Shown here: piece after piece, positions 16,868 through 30,000 of the stretch
Layout: each line of letters starts with the position of its first letter
How positions within the stretch are numbered: position 1 is the stretch's first letter
Source: Amoeboaphelidium protococcarum
Taxonomy: Eukaryota > Aphelidiomycota > Aphelidea
Assembly (NCBI GenBank): GCA_023515745.1
Contig: JALECJ010000005.1
Span: forward strand, 1,364,001-1,428,000
Direction: 5' to 3'
DNA: 64,000 bases
The notes under the pieces: generated by a model
Databases searched by the model: none
Told to the model about the DNA's origin: nothing
What the model saw: only the letters and a program-made list of their open reading frames with translations
Made by a program: the position numbers and the translations under genes

Positions 16868-19800
16868 ATGTTTGGAATAGTGAAGAAGAAGTAAAAGACT
16901 GGCAGTACAAAGTATAATGTTGCTGCCGTCCACTCTGGTAATTAATAAGGATAATGGAAGCCAGGAGGTGCAGTAGAGATGACTTAGACGAAGCTTGAAT
17001 AGATGTGGAAGGCGATTGAGAGAAGGAACTAAATCGATGCTAAATTGGGATTTCCTCCGTATGATGGCAGTGAAAGCAAGTTGGGCTATCTGGTGAATAT
17101 GTAGTCCACACTGAACCAGGATTAGTAGCATCCTAATGGTAGAGAAGCTGTTGACTTTTACTTTCTTTGCTAGGATGGATCCACTTTTAAGACTACCATT
17201 GTGGAGAGTCCGTACTTTTTCATCTGTTGTCGCAAAGGCAGAGAGATTGATGTTGAGTCGTACGTGCGGAGAACTTATGCTCACTTGCTCGAGAAGACTG
17301 TCCGCGTAGAGAAGGAAGACTTGGACTTGAACAATCATCTTTTAGGCAATAGGCGTCTATACTTGAAGTTGGTGTTCAGGACCGCCGAGGAGTTGTTGGA
17401 AGTTCGTCGTGCTCTGATGAGTGTTGTAAATAAGAACAAGTAGAGTTAGAATTCCTATGAGACTTATGATGTGGTGAACAATGCCGGTGTTGACAATGAT
17501 TATGTGGATATTGATGACTCTACTATGCTCGGCAATGGTTCGGTTGAGAGCCTGGATCATATAGTTGACATTAGGGAGTATGACATTCCATTTGTGACCA
17601 GAGTGGCCATTGATCACGATTATCGAGTCGGTCTTTGGTATAATGTAAGTGAAGACAGTGGTAAAGTTTACATTTAGCGGCAGCATGACATTCTGATCCC
17701 TGCTGATCCGCGAGTATTAGCATTTGATATAGAAACCACAAAGGCTCCTTTGAAGTTTCCTGATGTTGCTGTGGACCAAATAATGATGATTTCCTATATG
17801 ATTGATGGTCAAGGATATCTCATCACCAACAGGGAAATTGTCTCGCAAGATATTGACGATTTCCAGTATTCTCCTTCTGATGAATTTCAAGGTCCGTTCA
17901 TTGTATTTAATGAAGAGTCGGAGAAGGAATTGTTGATTAGATTCTATGAGCATATTCGTCAAGTGTAGCCTCATGTATTTGTCACTTATAATGGAGACTT
18001 TTTTGACTGGCCATTCATTGAGTAGAGATCCAAGGTTCACGAGCTTGATATGTATTAGGAAATTGGGTTTGCAAAGAACGATTAGGATGAGTATTGCAGT
18101 TCTTATGCATCACATATGGATTGTCTGAAATGGGTGAAGCGTGATAGTTATCTGCCGGTCGGAAGTCAAGGTCTCAAGGCTGTCACTAAAGCCAAGCTCG
18201 GCTATGATCCGAAAGAGTTGGATCCTGAGCTTATGACTCCATATGCTGCTGAATAGCCTACAGTTCTTGCAGATTATTCAGTGTCTGACGCTGTGGCCAC
18301 CTACTACTTGTACATGAAGTATGTGCATCCGTTCATATTTTCTCTTTGTATGATTATTCCCCTGAATCCGGACGATGTTCTACGTAAAGGTTCCGGTACA
18401 CTTTGTGAGATGTTGCTCATGGTCGAGGCTTACAAGGCCAACGTGATTATGCCCAATAAGCACAGAGAGGAGCACAATAAGCAATTTGGAGGTCATCTTC
18501 TCAGTGGCGAGACTTATGTCGGTGGCCACGTAGAAGCTTTGGAGTCTGGAGTATTTAGAAGCGACCTGCCGTGTCATTTTAAGCTTGACCCAGAAAAGTT
18601 TTAGGATTTGATTGACGATTTGGACAAAGCTTTGCAGTTCAGTATCGAAGTTGAGTCTCAGGTTCCTCTTGAAGAAGTGACAAACTATGAAGATGTTAAA
18701 AGTGCGATTTAGGATACGCTCGAGCAACTTCGTGATGAGCCAGTGAGAATGGAAGGTCCTTTGATTTATCATCTGGATGTGGCTGCTATGTATCCGAACA
18801 TTATTCTTACTAATCGTCTTTAGCCTCCTGCCTTGGTGTCTGAGGCTGATTGTGCTGCATGTGATTTTTATTCACCCGACGCGCAATGTCAGCGTCCAAT
18901 GAAATGGTCTTGGAGAGGAGAGTATTATCCCGCTGATAGATCGGAGGTCAGTATGGTTAGAAATCAGTTGGAGAGTGAGCTATTCAAGCCCAAAAAGCCA
19001 GAGTTGCCGTGGAGAAAATGGTCAGATTTGACCGAGAGTGAGTAGCAGACTATCTTTAACAAACGCCTGTCTGATTACTGCCGCAAGATTTACCATAAAG
19101 TGAAGGAGGAGCGAGTCATGGAAAAGGAGTCAATTGTATGTTAGAGAGAGAACTCCTTCTACGTGGACACTGTTCGTAAATTCCGTGATCGTCGTTATGA
19201 ATACAAAGGAAAGTTGAAGCAATGGAAAGGTAAATAAGATCAAGCCGCGTAGTCTTAAGATGTTCTGGCTGTTGATGAGGCTAAGAAGATGGTTGTTCTC
19301 ATGGACTCTCTCCAGTTGGCGCACAAGTGTATTTTGAACTCATTCTACGGATATGTGATGCGTAAAGGCAGTAGATGGTACTCGATGGAGATGGCTGGCA
19401 TTGTGTGTCTGACAGGTGCGAACATTATTCAGCTGGCTCGTTAAATTGTTGAGAAGATTGGTCGACCTCTTGAGCTTGATACTGATGGAATTTGGTGTAT
19501 CTTACCAAAGAGTTTTCCGGAAGAGTTCAAATTTAATCTTAAGAATGGTAAGGGAATCAAGATATCTTATCCGTGTGTTATGCTGAACCATCTTGTTCAT
19601 GCGTAGTTTACCAATCACCAATATCAGACACTGGTTAATCCTTAGACTTTAGAGTATGAGATGTCTTCAGAGAACTCCATCTTTTTTGAAGTTGATGGCC
19701 CCTACCGTGCAATGATTCTACCAGCATCAAAGGAGGAGAATAAGTTGCTGAAGAAGCGATACGCTGTCTTTAACGATGATGGATCTCTGGCTGAGCTTAA

Positions 19801-22800
19801 AGGCTTTGAAATCAAGCGCCGTGGTGAACTGAAAATTATCAAAATCTTTCAATCTGAAGTGTTCAAGTAATTCTTGGAGGGAAGTTCGCTGGCTGAATGC
19901 TATGACCACGTGGCTCGTGTAGCCGATAGATGGCTGGATATTTTATTCTCAAAAGGCAGTACTATTTCGGATGAAGAGCTGATGGAGTATATTTCAGAGA
20001 ACAGAAGTATGTCCAAGACGTTGGAGGATTATGGCTCATAAAAGTCGACATCTATTAGCACTGCCAAGAGATTGGCTGAGTTTTTGGGTGACGAAATGGT
20101 GAAAGACAAGGGACTTGCGTGTCAGTTTGTCATTGCTAATCGGCCTGTTGGCTCTCCTGTGGCTGAAAGGGCGATTCCTATTGCTATCTTCCAAGCTGAG
20201 CCTGCAGTGCGCAGACATTATTTGCGCAAATGGCTCAATGACAAGTCCCAGATTGACTTTAATCTCAGAGACATTTTGGACTGGGGATACTATATTGAGC
20301 GTCTGGGTTCAACCGTTTAGAAGCTGATCACTATTCCTGCTGCCATGTAGAATATTCCTAATCCTGTTGTGCGGCTGCAGCATCCAGACTGGCTTTTGAA
20401 GAACAAGAGAAATGGCAAGGATCAGAGATAGGAGAAACTGACTGATCTGCTCTTTAAGGGAAACTCTTTGCAGAAGTCCACTCGCGAGAGGTTTGACACT
20501 TTTAAGGCTAGCAAGTAACATGGTATTGATATTGAAGATGTTGGAGTGCCGTCAAATCTTCCAGCTGCAATGAAAAAGGCTCTGAAGAAGACTGAAGATA
20601 AGTAGTCTCAACTTTAATTGCCCAAGGAAATGCCTGACATTGATGAGGATTTCAACGCCTTTGTGAGTTATCAGAAAATCAAGTGGAAGCTTCAGCGCTT
20701 GAGACGAGAAGCTAGACGTCAAGGTATTAGCAATCCAGAAGTAGACGCGCAATTGAATCAAAATTCTGTCCAGTAGTTTTACGAGAGCAGTTCGAGGAGT
20801 CTGTAAACTGGCACTTGGAATATTTTGCAATTTGCTTCTACCGACTCCCCTGGCATTTACACTTTATGGACTCTGGTCGATGGAAGTATGCGCAGCGTGT
20901 AAGTGCAAATTCCTAAACTGTTCTATGTGAATACCAGATATCCCGATCCTCAGAACCGGTTGCCCAGGACTAACAAGTTCTTACCTCGGTGTCTTAAGCC
21001 AGTTCACCTGTATGAAGTATGTACTCAGGAAGCTTCCTTTGATAGTTCCGCCATGTAGTATTAGTTATTTGCGGCACATCCTGACACCTTGGGCGTGTTT
21101 GAAAGCTAGCTGTCATCAAATGATAGAGCTGTGATTGAAGTGGGCAACATATGTAGACTTGACCCGTCAGTTGCTCGTCAATCTGGTATCACAAAGACCT
21201 CCAATATCTACTAGTTGAATCAGTTAATGCAGGCGAACGGCGAAGGTGTCAATCAGCTACAGTTATTTGTTGATTGTCAAGTGTAGTTTGCTTATCTCAA
21301 TGTTATCTAAAGAGACAGTCGCGGTACGTTGGCTTTACTTTTTCCCGCTCGAAATGAATGCTTTGTAGTTTTTGTGGATCCTCATAAGTCGAATAGCTCT
21401 TTTCCATTGTCGGCCATCTATCAAGATAGAATTGTGAAATCCACGCTAAGCTTAAGTGACGAAGTTCTGTCTCTGTATGGTCTACCCGAGCGTATGGACT
21501 TCAAGCAGAGTAACACCCAGTCTTTTGATTAGGCGTTCAAGCAAATGAATAATATCCTCAAGTCGACCATCAGTTCTTCAAAGTCTCCGGTATCACTCTT
21601 GGTACAGTCTAATGTTTGTGGGGATTTATTATCCAGATAGATGAGGGTTATGAAAAGCGTGCCAAGTATTTCGTTGAGCTCATCTTCTGTAAGCAGTGAC
21701 CAACTCCCTTCTATTGACTGGCAAAAATACGCGTGTAAAAGGCTATTTCAAGGCTTTATTGACTCTCATGAGTGGCTTAATGATCGCTTGATCCTTTCCA
21801 GTTATGCTAATATTCCGCTGGGCTGTCTTTGCTCCAATGAGCCAGTCTTGCACGCGATGGATATGTAGTTGGCAAGAATTCTCAAGTAGAGGGATGTAGT
21901 GTTGTGGTATTCAACGTCGAATCGACCTGATTTGGGTGGTATTGAGAATGATGACAGTGGTACTCTTGGCATTGGTACGGATAGCAGTGGAACGTCGCAG
22001 TAGATGGAGTTGAACTTTCCGGCGTATTATGATACGGTGTGTATTGAGTATAAGATTCGGAATCTGTGTCTGAATGCAATTCTTTAGTCTACAGCTATCA
22101 ATGAGTATGAAGGGGCCCATCCATATGCTGGACTGGGTAATGCAGACATGCTTTCAATGGAAGAGCATATTGAGAAACTGAAATTGGCCAAAGATTATTA
22201 GGATGATTACAATAATCACAGTGCAGAGACTAATATGCCATCATTTCAGGCGTTTAAGAGTATCAAGGATCTTCTTCGTAAATGGGTGAAGGATCATCTT
22301 CTGACTGGAAATCCCGTGGCATAACTCTTCGCCGACAGTGTTTACCGCTGGATATCGTCACCGTCGTCCAAGCTGTATGATCCCGCAATTCATGCGTACG
22401 TCCAGTAGTTGATGAAGAAGGTCCTGCTTTAACTATTGTCAGAATTTAAAAGATTAGGCGCGAACGTAATTTATGCCACGTACGATAAGATTATTATTGT
22501 CACTACGAAGACTTCTCATGTCAATGCTAAAGCTTGGAACGACTTTATATTGTAAAGTCTTTTGGACAAGGACATGTTTGCCGCTCTGGAACTTGGTGAT
22601 ACTGCCTATTGGGACAGTCTCTTGTGGATGGACAAGTACAATTTTGGTGGGTTATAGTGCGATGTTGATGGCGGTGTATAATGTCAGATGAATTGGTGTG
22701 TCAAGAAGTTGTTACCCTCTCTTCTTCAGAGCCACCTCGACAAGTTTATCATTCGTTTCTTGGAGCTGACTAAAGAAGTACAAGTCCGTGTGAAAGCTTA

Positions 22801-23668
22801 GTAGTTTGAAGCTGGTCATCCTACTGGTGCACCTTCTGAGCATCAACAGTTGCAATAGAAAAGACTGACACCAGATGAATTAAAAAAGTAAATTGCGGTG
22901 GAGCGTGGTAGAATTATCCGCGAAATCTTGTCTCCTCAACTGCTTGATTTTGTGTCGGATATCCAATCAACTGTGAATGGTGTACTTAGTGAAGAGGAGA
23001 TGCAACTGCTCAAGTTTCCTCCCGCTTTCAACTTGTGTCATGATCAGAGATCTAATCCCAGCCTCGAGTTTATAAAGACCATCTGTCATCTTCTGTCTCT
23101 CTCCTACCAGGTGCAAGATGAAGTGAGAATTATGAAGAAGAATGCATTGAATCTTATTGGTGTGCGAGAGTTTAGTGCTGAAGCTTAGTTCTCCTCAGAG
23201 TGGAGCAAGTCGATCGTTGTGAGCCATACCGTGTGCGCATGCTGCCAAAGCGTCAGGGATCTGGATCTGGTACATGATGCCTTGCAGTCATCTGATGGTA
23301 GTCCTGTGCTGTGTTGTTTAGAATGCCAAATGCCTTACGACTTGCATCAATTGGAAGAATCACTGATTGAGATGCTGACTGCTGGTCTGGTGAAGCATCA
23401 ACTGCGCGATCTCAAGTGCACTCGTTGTAATCAGTTGAAGAATGAATTTCTATTTTCCAACTGTAGAACTTGTGCCAACCAGTATGCCGTGGTGTATGCT
23501 CATGACAGCCATTTGCAAAGTAAATAGTTTAAAGGCGCCGCGTCTTCATCAGTGCTGCGTACCAAAGATGATGTTGTGCATTGGTTGAAGTTGATGAGAC
23601 AACTCAGTGTGACTTTCAAAACGCATCTGTTGAATGAAGCTGTCGACTACGCGCTGGAAGACTTGTGA
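16868..23668 (+). CDS. POL2: DNA polymerase epsilon catalytic subunit
   Basis: Leading-strand replicative polymerase with 3'-5' proofreading. It is a single uninterrupted frame of 6801 nt, 2266 aa, close to the usual 2200-2300. Exonuclease motifs: AFDIETT (about residue 285), [13 protein letters not shown], and [11 protein letters not shown]. Polymerase motif A is [20 protein letters not shown] (about 635) and motif C is [10 protein letters not shown] (about 870), the DTDG form peculiar to epsilon. The inactive second exonuclease-polymerase half follows. The C-terminus has two CxxC zinc/Fe-S modules (CACC...CCLEC and CTRC...CRTC) that bind the second subunit. Dozens of TAA/TAG codons are in frame, several at universally conserved Gln. 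This gene alone establishes the variant genetic code. The TGA lies 61 bp from the convergent thymidylate kinase gene. Confidence 0.98.
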
Positions 23669-23729
23669 TTTATTATGAGCATATGGTATCAATGTTAAAA
23701 ACATTTTATTTAACTCTCGTTCAACAATA

Positions 23730-24545
23730 TCAATTGAACGGATCATTTGAAAGTTCATTTTCTTACAATTTCTCCACATCTTACTGCACAACTTTCCAAA
23801 TTGATTCATGAATTTCATCAATGCTTCTATTAGCATCGACAACAACCCACTGCTGATGAGCTCGAGTAATTGCTGAGCCTTTCACACAATTATGTTGCTA
23901 ATACGATGGTTGACTCTCTTAGGACGCGTTAATTTTTTCAAATCCAGACATGGCCACTCTTTTAAAAGTGTCATTTAATTTTTGCTATAAATCTGCACGT
24001 TCATATAATTCATCACCAAATCCATCTCGATTCTGAATTGAAACTTCTTTTTCAACACCAGCATAATTTGAATCCATATAAAACACAATATCAGGTCTTA
24101 AAAGTCCTTTATCAGGCTGCATGCACCATTACAAATCAAGTCCGAGTGCAACATGCGAGTATACAACACCACTATACGCATAACGGTCACAAATTACATG
24201 TCTCCCACTTTAGAGCGTCTTTTTCATTTGATCAAACTGCTCCCACCTGTTGGCACTAAACAAAAGATGCATCATATGCTTATCGCCAATTCCATCCATT
24301 AGATCTTATTCTTCATCTACTATTGCTTTGGGTTTCCGTTGAAGATAAGAATTTAGAATCTGACCAGTACTAGTTGTCCTGTCTGGAAATTTTTAAAGTA
24401 CAGCGCGTTATTGGATGCCAGTAGAGTTTTCATTACCACTATTTACAGAAATGTTAAAAGCATCCACCAGCTTCTAACACTAAGTAGACTTTCCGCTTCG
24501 ATCACAGCCTTCAAAAACAATTAAAAGTCCCCTCTTTTGTGTCAT
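23730..24545 (-). CDS. CDC8: Thymidylate kinase (dTMP kinase)
   Basis: Phosphorylates dTMP to dTDP, an essential step of dTTP synthesis. Single exon, 816 nt, 271 aa. The P-loop is FEGCDRSGKST (residues about 11-21). The DR(Y/H) motif appears as CDRYAYSGVVYS, and FPDRTT and the substrate-site FSANRWEQ are present. The C-terminal WVVVDANRSIDEIHESIW is typical. The protein is longer than the usual 205-215 aa because of an Asn/Ser-rich insertion after the P-loop helix, a Gln/Asn-rich stretch before VKGSAITRAHQQW, and a short C-terminal tail. It converges on POL2 and is divergent from RPL36. An ACGCGT element lies 110 bp upstream. Confidence 0.95.
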
Positions 24546-24654
24546 CAATTTACTTCTAATACAAACTTCCACCAATGGTTAATGAAACACAGTAGTGCTA
24601 GTACTTTCGCCCCTTTTGAATTGATAAAAGTTGAAACGACTCTCCTCCAATTAG

Positions 24655-24660
24655 ACGCGT
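24655..24660. promoter_or_regulatory. ACGCGT (MCB-like) element between thymidylate kinase and RPL36
   Basis: GACGCGT followed within 10 bp by a second GACGC core, 110 bp upstream of the thymidylate kinase ATG in the divergent promoter shared with RPL36. In budding yeast the orthologous gene is MBF-regulated; equivalence here is inference. Confidence 0.4.
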
Positions 24661-24826
24661 AAAGACGCTTAACGGAATAGCTTCACACGCGCGCCCCGTT
24701 AAATTCAACCTTAACCGAAGCAAATCTGATCAACGGGAAAATTCTTCCTTGTTGGATTTGCGGTAACTCCACCGTGGATCTTTATTATCTTAGTAACTAT
24801 ATAGAGCCCACAAGTAGAAAATAAAG

Positions 24827-25495
24827 ATGAAGACTGGATTAGCTGTTGGATTAAATAAAGGCAGAAATGTTGAGCTTCGTGAGAAGAAGCCACGCTAGGC
24901 AGATAAGAAAGGAGTAGGATATTATTTACGATACACCACACATTGCCAGCTAAGGACGACGAGACTATTCATAGTTTGTGATGGACGCGTCGAAATAATT
25001 AAAAGTCTACTTTTAGAATGAACAACCACAACATTAATGAATATGCGGCTATTAGATGATTATTAAACATAGTTCATGCACCACAACGATGAGACATTGT
25101 CTTTGATCAAAACGAACTAATGAAATAGCCGCTTATCAATTGTCATCATTACTGTTGTTATTAGACTGAATTATTATAACACGCGTCATGGAACTGAATA
25201 GTCTCGTCTCAGCTGGCGATGTGATTGTGTCACCAACTTATACTAATATAATCGCGTATATTTTTACTTATACTAATGTGTGTAGAGATTGGGAACTCGT
25301 ACCAAGTTTGTGCGCTCCATCATCCGTGAAGTGGCTGGATTTGCTCCATATGAGAAGAGAACCATTGAATTGTTGAAGAACAGCCGTGATAAGAGAGCTA
25401 AGCGTCTTGCAAAGAAGAGATTGGGCACAATGAAGAGAGCCAAGTCCAAGATTGAAGAGTTGTCTAATGTCATTGCTGAGCAGAGAAGACACTGA
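24827..25495 (+). CDS. RPL36: 60S ribosomal protein eL36
   Basis: Structural protein of the large ribosomal subunit. Two exons: 24827-24913 and 25286-25495, 297 nt in total, 98 aa, the normal size. Exon 1 encodes [20 protein letters not shown] and matches the family's AVGLNKGH start. Exon 2 begins [20 protein letters not shown] and contains [12 protein letters not shown] and [20 protein letters not shown], all diagnostic. One TAG (in PRQADKKG) is read as Gln. The intron (24914-25285) is 372 nt, several times longer than any other intron seen here. Its 3' end carries TACTAAT then TGTAG, a near-perfect branch-point context. The gene converges with the Yippee-like gene 234 bp downstream. Confidence 0.96.
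25045..25132 (+). ncRNA. Candidate small RNA in the RPL36 intron (box C/D snoRNA-like)
   Basis: Within the long RPL36 intron a perfect 9-bp terminal stem, GCGGCTATT (25045-25053) with AATAGCCGC (25124-25132), brackets an 88-nt stretch. Just inside the stem is ATGATTA, one mismatch from the C box RTGATGA. In the middle is ACGATGA (25086-25092), one mismatch from a C' box. A perfect D box (CTGA) is missing; ATGA stands at the expected 3' place. Ribosomal protein introns commonly host snoRNAs, which raises the prior, but box quality is poor. It could also be another structured intronic RNA or a splicing-related hairpin. Confidence 0.35.
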
Positions 25496-25729
25496 TCTGG
25501 TGGTGTATATTATGCACACATGTCTCTTCTACATCTCGATTCATTATATATAAATACATTTACTATTGCTATATATATGAAGCGTGATTAGTATAAATCT
25601 TCATCTTCTATAAATCTTTTATGACTTAGATTTTATTTATATTAATACACATTTTATTACCAAGCTTAACAATACTGATTATAGATATAGAATACACGCG
25701 AACGTAAAACTACCAACATAACGCAGCAG

Positions 25730-26702
25730 TCAGAGTAGTTGAGACTAGAGAAACTCAAGAGTCCCTCTATGCTGTGGCCTGCGTTGCTAATTTCCACTTC
25801 TAGCCTAGTTCTCAGCATTATTATTATCAGCGTTATTATTAAGTCTAATCTAATTGCTGTGATTGATGAAAGATGCGCGATAGTGCCACGGACTCAAGGC
25901 CAAGACAGGATCTACACTTCTCGCGACTGAACCATTCAGCTGTTAGAGTACCGTATCATAGTTATATTCTTGGTCAACACTATCCCCATCTTCATCTTAA
26001 TCATCATGATCCTAATCTTCCTCCTCCAACATATCTGCTGATTGACTGATAGATGTCATCGTTGCTCTTCTCACCGTTTCAACTCGGTCGGCTTGACGAA
26101 CAGCGCCGCGCCGATTAATCGTTTCAGAGCCGACCAAATTCTCCGCGATATATTCATAATCAATGTCGTTGTCGTTGTGATCATCGTTTTCGCTGACATC
26201 ATTATTGTTCCGATAATTTGAGCCGATTTGCGTCTGTTGATTACTGCTGGCGGCTATGTAACTGCGGCCGTGATAGCGATTAATCATCAATCCATTCTCT
26301 TCGCTGATCAGCTTTATCAGAGACCTTTCCAGTACATATTTCCCCACCTTGTACTACTCTGATTAGTTGAAAGCCTTGATATACGTCCAGCCAATAGTTG
26401 TGCCACACTTGATGCACTAAACATCTTGCACAGTGTGGAGACCCGTTCTCAACACACGATCCTGTGCTTATCCAATCAGTTGAATGTTAACAACACCAGC
26501 GATGAGATAAGCCTTCCCAGTAGATGCAGTAAAATTCTACAATAATAATTAAAATATTTGATATGACTACAATCTATATTGAGAAAGTACAGCATACCTT
26601 TGAAACAATCTTTGAGTGTAAAGCCACATGAGCATTACACTTCTTGCACGCGTAGATCTTATCGTTTGGACCATCAAGATATTTCAACTAAATGATACCC
26701 AT
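25730..26702 (-). CDS. Yippee-like (YPEL) zinc-binding protein with long acidic/Asn-rich C-terminal extension
   Basis: Two exons (26598-26702, 25730-26536; intron 61 nt) give 303 aa. Residues 1-110 form the Yippee domain with both CxxC zinc half-sites: YACKKCNAHVAL and VQCIKCGTTIGWTY, plus STGKAYLIAGVVNIQ and RVLRTGLHTVQDV. The domain ends at YKVGKYVLERSLIKLI. Canonical Yippee proteins stop near here. This one continues for about 185 residues that are low complexity, rich in Asn, Asp, Glu, Gln and Arg, with several reassigned stop codons, to the TGA at 25730-25732. Yippee proteins are small nuclear/centrosomal proteins of poorly known function. A plus-strand hydrophobic frame at 25739-25930 is the shadow of the tail. 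Confidence 0.9.
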
Positions 26703-27057
26703 ACTTTCAAATATTCTTGATGTTAAAGTGATGATAATATGATTAGAATTTCACTGTATAATTGGTAGACAGCCCGGTAGAAAATTTCAATAATTCTGAG
26801 AGATATCCGATGAATTGTAAGGCAAATAAAAACAATAATAATGTGACGCTCTCAAGTCACAAAACTTTCCGCATCACTCAATCAGAGAAATTCTCAATCA
26901 GGTGACGACAATCGGCGGGATTCGTTTCAAATTGTTAAGCGCGTGACTTCCTTACAGGTTAATTGTGAGAACAAATCTATCTGTAATGAACCTAAGAGTA
27001 GAGATTTAATAACTCTATCAAATACAACAACATGTTAGAAGAATATCGTGATACATG
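26703..27057. other. Intergenic region between Yippee-like gene and helicase 3' end
   Basis: No gene supported. It holds the Yippee promoter. GGCGGGATT near 26915 is a weak E2F-like match. A small plus-strand frame starting at 27032 overlaps the 3' end of the helicase gene and is treated as a shadow. Confidence 0.4.
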
Positions 27058-30000
27058 TCAATTCATTTCTAGAGGATATCCTTCATTTAGAAATTTAGAG
27101 TAGAGAGCTTTGTTCTTGGCGTGCGTAAGCAGATGGAATCGGGCTGGTTCGTCTGATGATACGTTATCTGTTTGAGTGCAGAATGATTAAGCTTACAAGA
27201 TCTACCAGTACGCAAATTCTTCATATCGCTATGATTTCATCTTATATACACTGGTTCCTTTCATCACCACGAGTTATGCTCTAATGCGACCGTGTAACTC
27301 ATCCATGGAGTCTACTGATGCGAGTAAAACTTCAACAAGTCCATCAACGAACAGATTCAACACCATCTGTTTATCTTGGGCGGAAAGTTGCCTGTGATAC
27401 AGCACAATACCGAATGGGAGACAAAACTTCAATGCTTAATCTTTTATACTAACCAGATTAGCTTCCAGCTGCGGCTCATCATAGATCCTCAAGAACCTCT
27501 TGGGATTAGCGATAGAGGTGGCGCATTAAGACACGAGGCTCTACATAGTTTTAACCAGCTGCTTTTTACTAGGCACAATGACCAAAGTTTAACCACTACC
27601 GGTAGAGTTGATCATACTTTTAAACAATGGCCTATTCATCGCACTCTATCGTTATAAGTGCTGATTATGAGGGAAGCCGTCAACCTAGATCTATAAATCT
27701 ATTGGTCTAACACCTGGTCTAAAATTGAAAGTTTATCCATAATTTGAGCACTAACACGCCAGAGATAACTTTTGAGTATTGTATAAGGATTCACTAAACG
27801 CAACTAATCTGCCAACTGGGTATTTTCCAACAATAGTTTTTATTCTATCCAACGAATAAGTATGAGAATCCAGTATTATAAGCGATAGTGGATCTTTAAT
27901 AGAAGACCGCAAAGATAAATATTCGTCAGCGGTCAATACTACAACAGCTTTTTGACCAGATATAGAACGACCATCAATGTAACGGCTGCATTACAATTCC
28001 AGCAATCCACAGATAGAAGATTACAACACTTACAGCAAATACTCTGCGTGACTTGAGCTGCGACAAATAATTACACAATTACTAATGGCTTGGCGACCAG
28101 AATATTACGATTTAAACCGAGCTAGCGCCAATTCCAACAGAGTCAATTAATCGTTGCATCCAGAAGTACCAATCAGCAAATTGTCATCGCTGTGATACAA
28201 CTTATGAAACACCTAAGTCTAAATTGGATCAAAGTACTGACATTTCTAGTCGAAGTACGCCTCTAAAAGACCATCTTGACAAGCGGAAATCGGCAGAGGC
28301 TTCAAATCAAGAAGACCAGTGTATCGGGCTTCAGGGTACTAGAGTCCACTAAGCTCCACAGGATATACATTCTCCAGTCCGATCCATCGATCTGAGATAA
28401 ATCTCAAATACACCTAAGAGCTGAGAGGATACTTGACCGGCAAATGGTATTACAGTTAAAATGACTTCTACTTGTACTATTCCTTGTTAATCATGACATG
28501 ATCGAAGACATATAGCTCATCAGACTCCATATCTTCAATCCAAAGCCAGAAGGATTCCATGGAGCCGCTATACTTGTCATTCCACTCAAAGTCCGGAAGT
28601 ATATCCACGACGACTCGCACAACATCATGCATGAGCGGATAGCACTCCACCTTGAAATCAAAATACGGCAAATAACGTATCACCTTGTACAAATGTTCAC
28701 CTCTTCCCGGATGATTGACCAACTTTGCCAAATCTTCAACAGAGAGTCCACGCAAAGAGTCAAAATCTGTAAAGTCAGCATTATCCACTTTTCTAAACTC
28801 ATCCAAAGTTATCAGCTAGCTCTTCTTCTGACCGGTGAACAACGATGCATAAGGCATGTACTGGTTGGGTGGAAACACAAACTAGCCAAGTGGGGACTCA
28901 AAGCCCCACATCCTCCTCTCCACGGCCAGGCATAGACTCAGCACCACTTGAGATGCAACACTCCATTGACGCTTCATCACTATATCCAGCATTGCGCGAA
29001 GAATTCTAGGTACATTTTGCGCTAAATAAGAAGTATCTGATATCAAGGTGAAATCATCCAACTATGCTCTACTGATATAAGCCTACAAGAGAACATTAAT
29101 CTTTCCCTGTACAGTGTCCAAGGTGGAGGACATCTCACACGGTGCATAGCCACTATCCAACAAATTTTACAACTCTTTGATTTCCTCTTCACGCACTTTA
29201 ATGCCATCAAACTCATGACAATGCACCAGAATACTCAAAATATCGGCCTCGGTACATTCCTGCTTTAACTACTGATGGAATACATCCATCGTCTCATGCT
29301 TGAGGTAATACTAGGCAGCAACTCGACCCAGATCGCGAGGTGTAATCTCACCAGTCTCCAAATTGTATTAGATCATCTATGAAGAGGCCAAAGTCTTCAA
29401 AGCACCACCCACCACTTCTTTACGCACCAAAATCATTCGCGGATCTATACGCGGATCCCAATCTCTGAAGCCATACAGTTCAGGAAGCCTCTTCACGCGC
29501 ACAAACCAGTAAGTATAGCCTAGCCATTGAGCAGCTTCATCCACAGTAGACAGCGTTCCGGTGGCACAGATTTCAGCATTCAAATTGTCAATGAGCCGCT
29601 TTGTGAACTCGCTCTCAATCGGGTAAGTCATTGACAAGTGTTGGATGTAATGTACCAATTTATCATGAGTAGTGATCAGATAGGCGATACCGTTGGGTTC
29701 AAACTGAGGTCTGCCAGCTCGACCAAAGATCTACAACACATCAAGAATGGATAAATCGACAAATGCACCCTTCTCAGAATCATAAACCTGAGTACCTTTA
29801 ATGATACAGGCATAAGCAGGCAAATTGACACCCCAAGCAAGAGTCGCCGTACATACCAGAACTTTGAGTAATCCTTCAGAGAACAGACGCTCCACAAGCA
29901 GACGATCTTACCGCAACATACCAGCATGATGCATACCAATACCCTTCTAGAATAGTTATTTCAACTCCTTATTTCTCGATCGCGCTAAATCCTACACCGC

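Noticed and set aside
25739-25930. Plus-strand small hydrophobic membrane protein
   Set aside because: It is antisense to the Yippee tail, which continues in frame through this DNA to its own TGA.
27032-27172. Plus-strand 47-aa frame
   Set aside because: Overlaps the conserved-frame 3' end of the helicase gene on the other strand and resembles nothing.
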